From: SZUA-451 sp034721895
GTDB taxonomy: Bacteria > Campylobacterota > Campylobacteria > Campylobacterales > Sulfurovaceae
NCBI GenBank assembly: GCA_034721895.1
Contig: JAYEND010000108.1
Location: 1 to 13,982, forward strand
Direction of reading: 5' to 3'
DNA length: 13,982 nucleotides
In this document: one piece after another, positions 6,710-13,982 of the stretch
Layout: each line of letters starts with the position of its first letter
Numbering within the stretch: the stretch's first letter is position 1
The notes under the pieces: model-generated
Told to the model about the DNA's origin: nothing
The model's database searches: none
The model's input: the letters and a program-made list of their open reading frames with translations, nothing else
Program-made: the position numbers and the translations under genes

Positions 6710-7402
6710 ATGGAATTATGTGTTGCACTTGATCTACCCTCATCAGGCGAAAATATTGCTCTGGCCAATACGCTGCATGAGCACAATATCTGGATGAAGA
6801 TCGGTTTCCGGAGTTATATCCGTGACGGAAAACCCTTCATCAAGGCACTCAAAACGATCAATCCAAACTTCAAACTCTTCCTTGATCTCAAACTCTATGA
6901 TATTCCCAATACGATGGCGGATGCAGCCGAAGAGATCGCTCATCTGGGTGTCGATATGTTCAACATCCATGCCAGCGCAGGCGAAGTAGCCATGCGAACC
7001 GTGATGGAAAGGCTCCAAAAGTTTGAGGAGCGACCTCTCGTACTGGCTGTGACAGCTTTGACCTCTTTTGATGAGGCCGGTTTTAAGGCTATCTACGAAA
7101 AAGGGATAGATGAAAAAGCGGAGCAATTTGCCAGGATGAGCTACAAGAATGGTCTTGATGGTGTCGTCTGCTCAGCTTTCGAGAGCAGGGCGATCAAAAC
7201 TGCCACTTGCAACAAATTCCTCACACTTTGCCCAGGCATCCGTCCATTTGGCGAAGATGCCGGAGACCAGCAACGTGTGGCTACACTTGAGCTGGCTGAA
7301 AAGGAGGGAGTTGATTTTCCTGTCATCGGCAGACCAATCTACAGGGATAATAAACCTGACAGGAAAGTGGAACAGATATTGAAAAGAATGGTGGAGAATT
7401 AA
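6710..7402 (+). CDS. pyrF: Orotidine 5'-phosphate decarboxylase
   Basis: PyrF decarboxylates OMP to UMP, the last step of de novo pyrimidine synthesis. The 230-residue TIM-barrel protein has the catalytic D59-x-K61-xx-D64 motif in 'FLDLKLYDIPNT', Asp8 in 'VALDLP' and Lys30 in 'WMKIG' for substrate contacts, 'CPGIRPFG' (174-181) and the phosphate-binding 'IGRPI' (206-210). Length and sequence fit the Campylobacterota form. The reading frame is open further upstream to a GTG at 6656, but that would start inside the MITE terminal repeat; the ATG at 6710 has AGGGG five bases upstream and begins exactly at the conserved first beta strand. The gene stands alone, with its promoter probably directly after the MITE end. 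Confidence 0.96.
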   Translation: MELCVALDLPSSGENIALANTLHEHNIWMKIGFRSYIRDGKPFIKALKTINPNFKLFLDLKLYDIPNTMADAAEEIAHLGVDMFNIHASAGEVAMRTVMERLQKFEERPLVLAVTALTSFDEAGFKAIYEKGIDEKAEQFARMSYKNGLDGVVCSAFESRAIKTATCNKFLTLCPGIRPFGEDAGDQQRVATLELAEKEGVDFPVIGRPIYRDNKPDRKVEQILKRMVEN

Positions 7403-7477
7403 TAAAAGGTTACAGTACTAGCCACAAAGTATAGATTTTTATAAATTTTTTGCCATATCATCCAATTAAAGCTATTT

Positions 7478-7502
7478 TGCAAGGAAGTATGATAAACTTG
7501 CA
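7478..7502 (+). promoter_or_regulatory. Candidate promoter/operator of the FIST-GGDEF-EAL gene
   Basis: TATGAT (7488-7493) is a good -10 box 23 bp before the ATG at 7517. It lies in the centre of a dyad TGCAAG (7478-7483) / CTTGCA (7497-7502), a spacing a repressor could use. A clear -35 box is not seen. Confidence 0.3.
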
Positions 7503-7516
7503 GAAAAGTGTGCGGA

Positions 7517-10500
7517 ATGAAAACAACTTTATATTTTTTTGACACGAAGTGGTCTGCTCCTTTTGATCAATCACTAGACAGCGAACAAACACTTGTGCTG
7601 GTTTTTGGTTCTCCGGATACTTCCAAGATTGACAAACCGCTTAGTCAGTTGCTCAAGGCTTTTCCCAATTCAATAACTATCGGATGTTCCAGCGCTGGTG
7701 AGATCAGCATGGACAACGTACGGTACAATTCACTCAGTGTTCAGGTAATACGGTTTAAAACGACCTTGCTCCGTCAAACTTCTATACGATTCAAAGATCA
7801 TAAAAACGTTGAGGCAGCCGGTATTGCACTTGCTGAAGATCTTACAGGCGAAAATCTTCAGGGCCTCTTTCTACTGAGTGATGGTTTGGATATTAACGGT
7901 TCCAAACTTATTAAAGGGATCAACAGTATCCTTGACCCATCCGTCACCATTACAGGGGGCATGGCCGGCGACAATGCAAACTTTGAAACAAGCTGGGTGA
8001 TATCAAACAATGCAATCGGCGTTGAGAAAGTAGCTGCCGTAGGTTTTTACGGATCATCTGTCAAATTTTATCACAGTTTTAAAGATGGATGGGAGAAACT
8101 GGGTATTGAATGGAAGGTTACCCGGTCAGCAGGCAATATACTCTACGCATTGGACAATCAGCCGGCACTTTCACTCTATAAGCGATATCTGGGAGACAAT
8201 GCCTCATCTCTGCCGTCTTCAGGACTGCTTTTCCCATTGGCTGTATTGGATGACAAGGGTGAGAAAATATATGTTCGCACTGTTTTAGACGTGGATGAGG
8301 CACAACAATCGATTACTTTTGCAGGCGATATTCCGGAAGGCAGCATGGTATCACTGATGACGGCAGGAAGAAACGATCTTATCGAGGGAGCCGAGGATGC
8401 TGCAAAACAACTCATGGATTTGGCACCGGATCCGACACTTCCTTCTGCATGTATCGTAATAAGCAGTGTAGGGAGGCAGATGGTACTGAAGCAGACAGTT
8501 GAAGAAGAACTGGAAGCTGTATTGGATCTGATGCCGAAAAAAACACTGATGAGCGGATTCTATTCCAATGGAGAGATTTCACCCCTCCCATCCGGACGTG
8601 CGAATCTGCACAACCAAACTATGGCATTGACGCTGATACAGGAGCAGTCGGACTTGCACCGGTTGCTCCGGCGTCAGCTACGCAGGCTTCAAATTGATCC
8701 GCAATACCCTGAGATAGACAATGAAACATCCCAGGGACTCTTTGAGCTGGTATCGCAAAGTTATAGAGAGGACAATGAGCAGATAAAATTACTGCAACAA
8801 TCTCTCAAAATCTCATCTGATGAGATGCGCTCGTGCCATAAAGAATTTGAACAACCATCTGAAAACCATATGCATACCATTGTCAAGGCAATTCCTGACC
8901 AAATGTTATTGTTTAATGACAAGGGTGTCTGCCTGGATGTACTCGTGGATGGCCAGGCAGTGGGCAAACTTGATTCAAAAGATCAAATCATCGATAAAAG
9001 CACTTTTGAGATTTTTCCGGAAAAACAGGCGAATGCGTTTTACGCTCTGATTGAATCTGCCCTCAATAGCGGAAAGATTCAAACCATGCAATATACGATG
9101 GATACCCCCGTTGGCGGTCATCAGTATTTCGAAGCCAGAGCCGTGCCGACAGATGCTCTTATCAATGAGCGCAAAACCACTATTGTCATGATCCGCGATA
9201 CAACCGATCTGCGCCAGCTTGAACACTCTTCTCATCTGCTTTCAGCTGTATTTGACGAAGCAACAGAAGGTATGCTTATCAAAAATGCAAACCGTGAAGC
9301 AATTTTTGTCAATCCGGCTATGCTGAATATCCTTGGGATCAGTGAGGATGAGTGTCTAGGCAAACATACCAGTTATTTTTCAGGGATGATTCCGGAAGAG
9401 GACAGGAAGAAGATCGATGCTTCAATGCCTGTTTCCGGTCATTGGCATGGAGAGACCACACTGACGAGACCTGACGGCAAAGAGCTATTTGTTTGGCTTA
9501 CATTGGATGCCCTGCAGGACAAGAGCGGTACATTGACAAATATTGTCATCATGGTTACCGATATTTCCGAATTACGCCAATCACGTGAAAATTTGCAGTT
9601 TATGGCAACACATGATACGCTAACGTCAGTACCCAATCGCGCACTGCTGCTTGATCGAATCTCACACTCGATAGAGATAATTAAAAGAGAGAGGAAGATG
9701 GGTGCTCTCTTCTTCCTTGATCTGGATAATTTTAAAAAGATCAATGATGAATTAGGTCATCAAGTCGGTGACAGAGTACTGCAGGAGACAGCCAAACGCC
9801 TGGTGGACACTGTGCGTGCGAGCGATACTGTCGGTAGGCTTGGAGGCGATGAATTTCTACTGATCACAGAAAACATCAACCATGTCGATGAAATCATAGT
9901 CATTGCACAAAAAATACTAAAAGCTTTCAGTACACCTCTCAATATAAAAGGCAGAGACATTGAAATCACTCTGAGCATGGGAATTGCCTTGATCCCCACG
10001 GATGGGGAGGATACTGAAACATTGATCAGTGCAGCAGACCGTGCCCTGTATCTCGCCAAAGAACGGGGGCGTAACGGTTTTGCATTCTATTCCAAAGAGC
10101 ATGCATCACACTCCCACGATTATGCCAATATTCAGCGTATTGTTCGCAAGGCAGTCAAAGATGAGGATTTCAACATTGTCTATCAACCTCAGTATTCGTT
10201 GGAAGACGGGAATTTGACCGGAGTGGAAGCGCTGCTGCGCTTTATGGATCCAGATATAAAAGATATACCTATCGATCAAATCATCTCAATTGCGGAAGAG
10301 AGCGATCTGATCTATGAAATCACCAAAGTTGTGCTTAAACGTGTATGTGATCAGATAATGCAGTGGCAAACACTATTATCGAACCCGATCACAATTGCTG
10401 TCAACCTGTCACAGCAAGAGCTGGGAAGTAAGGATCTGGTATCAATTTTGCAGAAGTATATTTCACGTTACAGAATCGATCCGGCCTGGCTTGAATTTGA

Positions 10501-10879
10501 GATCACCGAAAATACGTTGGTGCAAAGCGGCAGTATCGCCAAGCAGAATATCGATGCGGTACGCAAACTGGGATGCTGTTTTTCAATCGATGATTTCGGC
10601 ACCGGCTACTCTTCGCTGAGCAATCTCCAGAAGTCTGACCTGGATAAACTAAAAATAGACCGTACCTTCATAGAAGCACTTGAGAATGATAAAAATGGCC
10701 GTATTCTTGTCGAAGCAACTATATCAATGGCAAAAAAGCTGGGATTGCGCGTATTAGCCGAAGGGGTCGAAACAAAAGCCCAGGCAGACGTACTGCGTTC
10801 TTATGGCTGTGATGAAGTACAGGGCTTCTTTTTTGGCAAACCCGTCACTGCAGAGGCATTCACCGAGCTTCTGCGCTAA
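7517..10879 (+). CDS. FIST-PAS-PAS-GGDEF-EAL cyclic-di-GMP signalling protein
   Basis: The 1120-residue protein (counted from Met at 7517) has no membrane segment or signal peptide, so it looks cytosolic. Residues about 25-375 resemble the FIST_N and FIST_C sensory domains ('LVLVFGSPD', 'SITIGCSSAGEI', 'TITGGMAGDNA', 'LMSGFYSNGEISP'), proposed to bind small ligands such as amino acids. Two PAS-like domains follow (about 452-567 and 574-687). The GGDEF diguanylate cyclase domain (about 692-857) has an intact GGDEF (776-780) and an inhibitory RxxD site (R767-D770) five residues upstream. The EAL phosphodiesterase domain (about 872-1120) keeps EAL (904-906), N963, E995/E998, D1025-D1026, K1046, E1082 and Q1102. 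Both domains therefore look catalytically competent, suggesting ligand-controlled making or breaking of cyclic-di-GMP. A GTG at 7508 is an in-frame alternative start. It appears monocistronic. Confidence 0.94.
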   Translation: MKTTLYFFDTKWSAPFDQSLDSEQTLVLVFGSPDTSKIDKPLSQLLKAFPNSITIGCSSAGEISMDNVRYNSLSVQVIRFKTTLLRQTSIRFKDHKNVEAAGIALAEDLTGENLQGLFLLSDGLDINGSKLIKGINSILDPSVTITGGMAGDNANFETSWVISNNAIGVEKVAAVGFYGSSVKFYHSFKDGWEKLGIEWKVTRSAGNILYALDNQPALSLYKRYLGDNASSLPSSGLLFPLAVLDDKGEKIYVRTVLDVDEAQQSITFAGDIPEGSMVSLMTAGRNDLIEGAEDAAKQLMDLAPDPTLPSACIVISSVGRQMVLKQTVEEELEAVLDLMPKKTLMSGFYSNGEISPLPSGRANLHNQTMALTLIQEQSDLHRLLRRQLRRLQIDPQYPEIDNETSQGLFELVSQSYREDNEQIKLLQQSLKISSDEMRSCHKEFEQPSENHMHTIVKAIPDQMLLFNDKGVCLDVLVDGQAVGKLDSKDQIIDKSTFEIFPEKQANAFYALIESALNSGKIQTMQYTMDTPVGGHQYFEARAVPTDALINERKTTIVMIRDTTDLRQLEHSSHLLSAVFDEATEGMLIKNANREAIFVNPAMLNILGISEDECLGKHTSYFSGMIPEEDRKKIDASMPVSGHWHGETTLTRPDGKELFVWLTLDALQDKSGTLTNIVIMVTDISELRQSRENLQFMATHDTLTSVPNRALLLDRISHSIEIIKRERKMGALFFLDLDNFKKINDELGHQVGDRVLQETAKRLVDTVRASDTVGRLGGDEFLLITENINHVDEIIVIAQKILKAFSTPLNIKGRDIEITLSMGIALIPTDGEDTETLISAADRALYLAKERGRNGFAFYSKEHASHSHDYANIQRIVRKAVKDEDFNIVYQPQYSLEDGNLTGVEALLRFMDPDIKDIPIDQIISIAEESDLIYEITKVVLKRVCDQIMQWQTLLSNPITIAVNLSQQELGSKDLVSILQKYISRYRIDPAWLEFEITENTLVQSGSIAKQNIDAVRKLGCCFSIDDFGTGYSSLSNLQKSDLDKLKIDRTFIEALENDKNGRILVEATISMAKKLGLRVLAEGVETKAQADVLRSYGCDEVQGFFFGKPVTAEAFTELLR

Positions 10880-11013
10880 CAGTACACAAGTACAGTCGGA
10901 TATTGGGATTGATTATAAATTTTTAATTTTTTCCATTATTGCTGCACTGACTAAATACCCCAATCTTTGATACGCTAATAGTCACATCTTCTATTCTCAC
11001 CGTAATCTAATCA

Positions 11014-11036
11014 TATTATTGTAAAATACAATAATA
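11014..11036 (+). promoter_or_regulatory. Perfect 10-3-10 operator-like dyad before the FAD reductase gene
   Basis: TATTATTGTA (11014-11023) and its exact reverse complement TACAATAATA (11027-11036) flank AAA, ending 24 bp before the start codon. Candidate -10 hexamers TAAAAT (11022-11027) and TACAAT (11027-11032) lie inside it, so a bound dimer would block transcription. The AT-rich symmetry is in the style of Fur/PerR or other redox or metal repressor sites, but it does not match a Fur consensus that I can name with confidence. Confidence 0.5.
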
Positions 11037-11060
11037 ATTATAATATCAAGGAATACAAAT

Positions 11061-12419
11061 ATGAAAAAAACTGACATACTTATTATCGGCGGCGGTCCCG
11101 CAGGAATGGTAGCAGCAGCTACTTCGCGACAATACTACGGCAGCAAAAAAGTTACCGTTATTAAAAGTAATGAAAAATCACTGGTTCCCTGCGGTATCCC
11201 CTATATTTTTGGCCCTCTCCTTGATGGCGTAGAGGATGATATGTCTCCCGGTGGAGCCAAAGTAGTATCGATGGGAATCGATCTTCTCATCGATACGGTG
11301 GAGTTTATTGATTTCGATTCAAAAACAGCAGAGTGTACTGAGGCAGGACTCATTCAGTATGAAAAACTCATTATCGCTACCGGTTCTCTGCCGAGAAAAC
11401 CTTCAGGGATGGAAAATTATGATGCCAAAGGTGTTTTTTACGTTCCCAAAGATGCAGATTATATTTCCAAAGCCTATGATGATCTCAAAGGACTTAATAC
11501 TATTGCTGTCATAGGTACAGGTTTTATCGGTGTCGAGCTTGCCGGAGAGTTGGCAAGAACCGGCAAAAAGGTCCATCTCGTCGGCTCTCGTCTCCTGAAA
11601 CATGCCTTTGATCCTGAATTTTCCAAGGATATGGAAGCACAGATGCTGCATGACAATGTTGAGTTTCATAAAAATAAACGAGCGGCTGCCATAAATATTG
11701 ACGTAGAGGGCAGAGCCTGCGGTATTACTCTTCGGGACAAAGAAATCATTGATTGTGATGCCGTGATCATGGCAACAGGTTATGAGGCCAATACGAAACT
11801 GGCACAAAAATCAGGGCTTTCCCTGAGACAGTACAATACCATTTATGTTGATGAGTACATGCGTACCGTGAAACCGGATGTATTTGCAATCGGTGACTGT
11901 GCCGAGAAGCGTCACTTTATCACCAAGCGCGGTGTGTCGATCATGCTGGCTTCCACAGCTACGGCGGAGGCGAGAGTGGCTGCTGCCAACCTCTACAAGA
12001 TCAATGTCGTCAAATCCTTCAGTGGAACGATAGATATCTTTTCTACAGTGATCGCAGAGACCTGTTTTGCTTCGGCCGGAATCACGGAAGAAGATGCCCA
12101 AAAAGAGAGTATCGATGCCATAAGCACGACTGTAATCGTTGATGACAAGCATCCTGCCAAACTGCCGGGGAACCACAAGCAGACCGTAAGATTGGTAGCA
12201 ATGAAGAGCAGCGGTATCGTGATAGGTGCACAGGTGATCGGCGGGATTGATGTAGGTGAGATGATCAATATACTGGGTGTGATCATCGAAAAGAAAATGA
12301 GTGTCTACGATCTGCTCAATCTGCAGGTTGCAACACATCCTTTGCTGACTTCCGCTCCGACAAGTTACCCCATCATACAGGCAGCACAAAATATAGCCGC
12401 GATACAGATCAGTTGCTAA
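11061..12419 (+). CDS. FAD-dependent NAD(P)H oxidoreductase of the NADH oxidase / CoA-disulfide reductase group
   Basis: The 452-residue flavoprotein has the FAD-binding 'IIGGGPAG' (8-15), a single redox cysteine Cys44 in 'VPCGIPY' instead of the CxxxxC of classical disulfide reductases, 'LIIATGSLPRKP' (103-114), a second nucleotide-binding motif 'IGTGFIGVELAGEL' (151-164) and 'DVFAIGDCAE' (273-282). This pattern is the NADH oxidase, NADH peroxidase, CoA-disulfide reductase and NAD(P)H sulfur reductase group, so the substrate may be oxygen, peroxide, CoA-disulfide or polysulfide; sequence alone does not decide. The end of the second Rossmann strand is 'LVGSR' (173-177) rather than the acidic residue of strict NADH enzymes, hinting at NADPH use. 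AAGGA lies eight bases before the start. An operator-like dyad lies directly upstream. It ends in Ser-Cys. Confidence 0.93.
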   Translation: MKKTDILIIGGGPAGMVAAATSRQYYGSKKVTVIKSNEKSLVPCGIPYIFGPLLDGVEDDMSPGGAKVVSMGIDLLIDTVEFIDFDSKTAECTEAGLIQYEKLIIATGSLPRKPSGMENYDAKGVFYVPKDADYISKAYDDLKGLNTIAVIGTGFIGVELAGELARTGKKVHLVGSRLLKHAFDPEFSKDMEAQMLHDNVEFHKNKRAAAINIDVEGRACGITLRDKEIIDCDAVIMATGYEANTKLAQKSGLSLRQYNTIYVDEYMRTVKPDVFAIGDCAEKRHFITKRGVSIMLASTATAEARVAAANLYKINVVKSFSGTIDIFSTVIAETCFASAGITEEDAQKESIDAISTTVIVDDKHPAKLPGNHKQTVRLVAMKSSGIVIGAQVIGGIDVGEMINILGVIIEKKMSVYDLLNLQVATHPLLTSAPTSYPIIQAAQNIAAIQISC

Positions 12420-12504
12420 AATTGATCCAGGAGTAGGGTTAAAGGAAGTTTCTCAGCATTATTGAATTTCATTCTGATAGACTTTTGATAACAGGAGAAA
12501 GACT

Positions 12505-12741
12505 ATGATAAACGATATTGAACTATCTGAGATATATGATCTTGAGTACGCAACACTGCTTGAGTTGCGAGAGAAGCATCCAAAAGTTTATACAGCACTG
12601 CATGATGCCTTGAAACTTAAAGAGCTGAGAGGGATTTTGGCTGTGGGAGCAACCGACACTATGATAGATGAATCAATCCTGGAAGAATCTGATCAGACAA
12701 CAATACCTGATGTTCATGATCGCAGGTCGGCAAGGCGGTAA
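12505..12741 (+). CDS. Small protein of unknown function (78 aa)
   Basis: The reading frame starts at ATG with AGGAG seven bases upstream and codes for 78 residues. I do not recognise the family. The first 45 or so residues are strongly helix-forming and charged ('DLEYATLLELREKHPKVYTAL', then 'HDALKLKELRG'), followed by an acidic stretch (55-70) and a basic tail ending RRSARR. No signal peptide, membrane segment or metal-binding motif is seen. It lies 85 bp downstream of the FAD reductase on the same strand and may be co-transcribed with it; no terminator is visible between them. It is convergent with the lytic transglycosylase gene 43 bp further on. Coding status rests on the good ribosome site and on the absence of a competing gene. 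Confidence 0.7.
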   Translation: MINDIELSEIYDLEYATLLELREKHPKVYTALHDALKLKELRGILAVGATDTMIDESILEESDQTTIPDVHDRRSARR

Positions 12742-12784
12742 TCTCTCCAGAAGAATCAGTCAAAAAGTTATAGTAAAGTTCTGA

Positions 12785-13903
12785 TCATAAATCAATAATA
12801 AACTTGCGCCCTTTGACAGGCGAATCCAGGAAGGTATCCAATTCACTTCTTTGAATTATAATACCTTTTTTCATATTGCTTGGCTGGCTGATATTTCTGC
12901 CCATGATTTTTTGTGCCAGTTGGTGGACAGCCATGGCGTAATAGTCGCTATGGTTGTATCGTGTAATTGCATAAAAGTTTTTAGTACCATACCAGAGTTC
13001 ATCACGATTGGATCGTTGAAGTTTGATGAGATAGATATCACCATTGTAGCTTGTGCGTCTCTTGGGTCTAAGTTCTTTGAGGGATGCCCGACTGTATTTA
13101 TATTGATAACCTGTTTTTTTGCCAGTATAACGATGCCCCAAAAAGGAGACGGGAATAGCGACCTCTTGACCTTTTTTCCAGCCGCTTCGCTTGAAGTAGT
13201 GCGCGATACTTCCTATTGCGTCCACAGGGTCATTCATGCGTATTTTACCATCATGATTGAAGTCAACGGCCAGGGATTGATAGTTGCTCGGCATAAATTG
13301 CCCCAGTCCTATCGCTCCTGCGTACGACCCTTTGACATTCCGTGGATTGACCTTTTCTCTCTGGGTCATGGTTAAAAATGCTTTGAGTTCTGACCTGAAG
13401 AAATCCTGGCGTCGATTGGGTTCGAAAGCAAGTGTTGTGAGAGTATCAAAGACAGGATATTTGCCGGTATTGGCTCCATAGAAGCTCTCAATACCGATAA
13501 TAGCAGTGACATATTCGGGTGGCACTCCATATTTTTTGTATGCACGATTGAGTGTTTTCCGGTGCTTGCGCATATAAGCAATACCTTTATAAACCGTTGA
13601 GATTCCAAGAAGGTTGTGTGAATAGATATCCCAAGATCCCTTAGAGTAGCACTTTTTGCCAGTTTTAACGGGTTCATATTTTTGAGGAAGAGGTTTGATT
13701 GAGCTATTGTAAAAGGACAATGCAGTTTGCTGATATTTTGCATGGCCAAAAAGCATATTCAATTGAACTCTATTGAATTGATGCTCCTCAACAATTTCAT
13801 CAATAAAAAGACGAACATCAGGCTTCCATAGATAGTTTTCAGCTTCCGACTCTGTTATTAAAAAAAGTATAGTAAGAAAAACCAGTTTGATCACTTTGGG
13901 CAT
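12785..13903 (-). CDS. mltB: MltB-type lytic murein transglycosylase
   Basis: The 372-residue enzyme cleaves the MurNAc-GlcNAc bond of peptidoglycan, forming 1,6-anhydro-MurNAc, in the periplasm. An N-terminal signal peptide (about 1-21, cleavage likely after 'SEA') has no lipobox cysteine, so it is predicted to be soluble or loosely attached rather than lipidated like E. coli MltB. The SLT_2-type catalytic domain (about 28-335) has the catalytic Glu139 in 'IIGIESFYG', the 'GAIGLGQFMPSNY' motif (196-208) and a 'DFNHDGKIRMNDPVDAIGS' segment (214-232) resembling the EF-hand-like loop of this family. No C-terminal peptidoglycan-binding domain is present. GAGG lies five bases before the start. 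It stands alone, with a candidate -10 TAAAAT roughly 25 bp upstream. Confidence 0.94.
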   Translation of the reverse strand: MPKVIKLVFLTILFLITESEAENYLWKPDVRLFIDEIVEEHQFNRVQLNMLFGHAKYQQTALSFYNSSIKPLPQKYEPVKTGKKCYSKGSWDIYSHNLLGISTVYKGIAYMRKHRKTLNRAYKKYGVPPEYVTAIIGIESFYGANTGKYPVFDTLTTLAFEPNRRQDFFRSELKAFLTMTQREKVNPRNVKGSYAGAIGLGQFMPSNYQSLAVDFNHDGKIRMNDPVDAIGSIAHYFKRSGWKKGQEVAIPVSFLGHRYTGKKTGYQYKYSRASLKELRPKRRTSYNGDIYLIKLQRSNRDELWYGTKNFYAITRYNHSDYYAMAVHQLAQKIMGRNISQPSNMKKGIIIQRSELDTFLDSPVKGRKFIIDL

Positions 13904-13982
13904 CTATGCCTCACATTTTTTCTAATTTTACCCAATAATTATCAATCAAATCTGAATTTCAAAGGGCTTGAAAATAAATTCG

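Noticed and set aside
11039..11044. Perfect TATAAT as the -10 box of the FAD reductase gene
   Set aside because: Transcription would begin around 11051, within the ribosome binding site at 11048-11052, leaving almost no leader. The upstream hexamers inside the dyad fit better.
11811..12389. 192-codon open frame on the minus strand
   Set aside because: It is antisense to the FAD reductase C-terminal half, which has clear family motifs; it has a low-complexity, Cys/His/Tyr-rich shadow composition.
12851..13375. 174-codon open frame on the plus strand
   Set aside because: It lies fully antisense to the lytic transglycosylase, whose motifs are unambiguous; the peptide shows no recognisable family and no good ribosome site.
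1..13982. CRISPR array, tRNA, rRNA or prophage
   Set aside because: No regularly spaced direct repeats, no cloverleaf with a conserved T-loop, no rRNA sequence and no phage or integrase gene could be found by reading both strands.

Overview
This window looks like a chromosomal segment of a Campylobacterota bacterium, probably a free-living Sulfurovum/Sulfurimonas-like lineage. The strongest clue is PyrF, whose 'DIPNTMADA...LGVDMFNIHASAG...LVLAVTALTSFDE' stretch matches the Campylobacter-type enzyme closely. AT-rich intergenic regions, AAGGA-type ribosome binding sites and clear -10 but poor -35 elements agree. The genus is an inference. No rRNA, tRNA, CRISPR array or phage gene is visible.

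Layout. 1-1605 (minus): a likely co-directional run of a lipoprotein (1605-997), a small VOC/glyoxalase-fold protein (934-533) and a haemolysin III/PAQR-type membrane protein (475 to the edge, cut off). 1719-2756 (plus): a YheT-type alpha/beta hydrolase with a TTG start, divergent from the lipoprotein. 2720-3616 (minus): a hexose-6-phosphate mutarotase-like protein overlapping the hydrolase tail-to-tail. 3686-3780: a compact array of five hairpins arranged as an inverted pair of REP-like units. 3801-5705 (minus): two-domain glutamine-dependent NAD+ synthetase. 5849-6373 (minus): cyclophilin. 6394-6661: a 268-bp MITE-like element with 19-bp perfect terminal inverted repeats and a TTA target duplication. 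6710-7402 (plus): pyrF. 7517-10879 (plus): a large FIST-PAS-PAS-GGDEF-EAL cyclic-di-GMP protein. 11061-12419 (plus): a single-cysteine FAD/NAD(P)H disulfide reductase preceded by a perfect 10-3-10 operator-like dyad. 12505-12741 (plus): an unrecognised 78-residue protein. 12785-13903 (minus): an MltB-type lytic transglycosylase.

The genes are mostly unrelated housekeeping or accessory functions (NAD and pyrimidine synthesis, protein folding, sugar phosphate mutarotation, cell-wall turnover) and do not form one pathway. No clear new multi-gene system is visible. The most unusual material is non-coding: the MITE separating cyclophilin and pyrF and probably carrying regulatory signals for cyclophilin, the REPIN-like array, and the operator before the FAD reductase. 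The most interesting protein is the FIST-sensor diguanylate cyclase/phosphodiesterase, in which both catalytic domains look intact.
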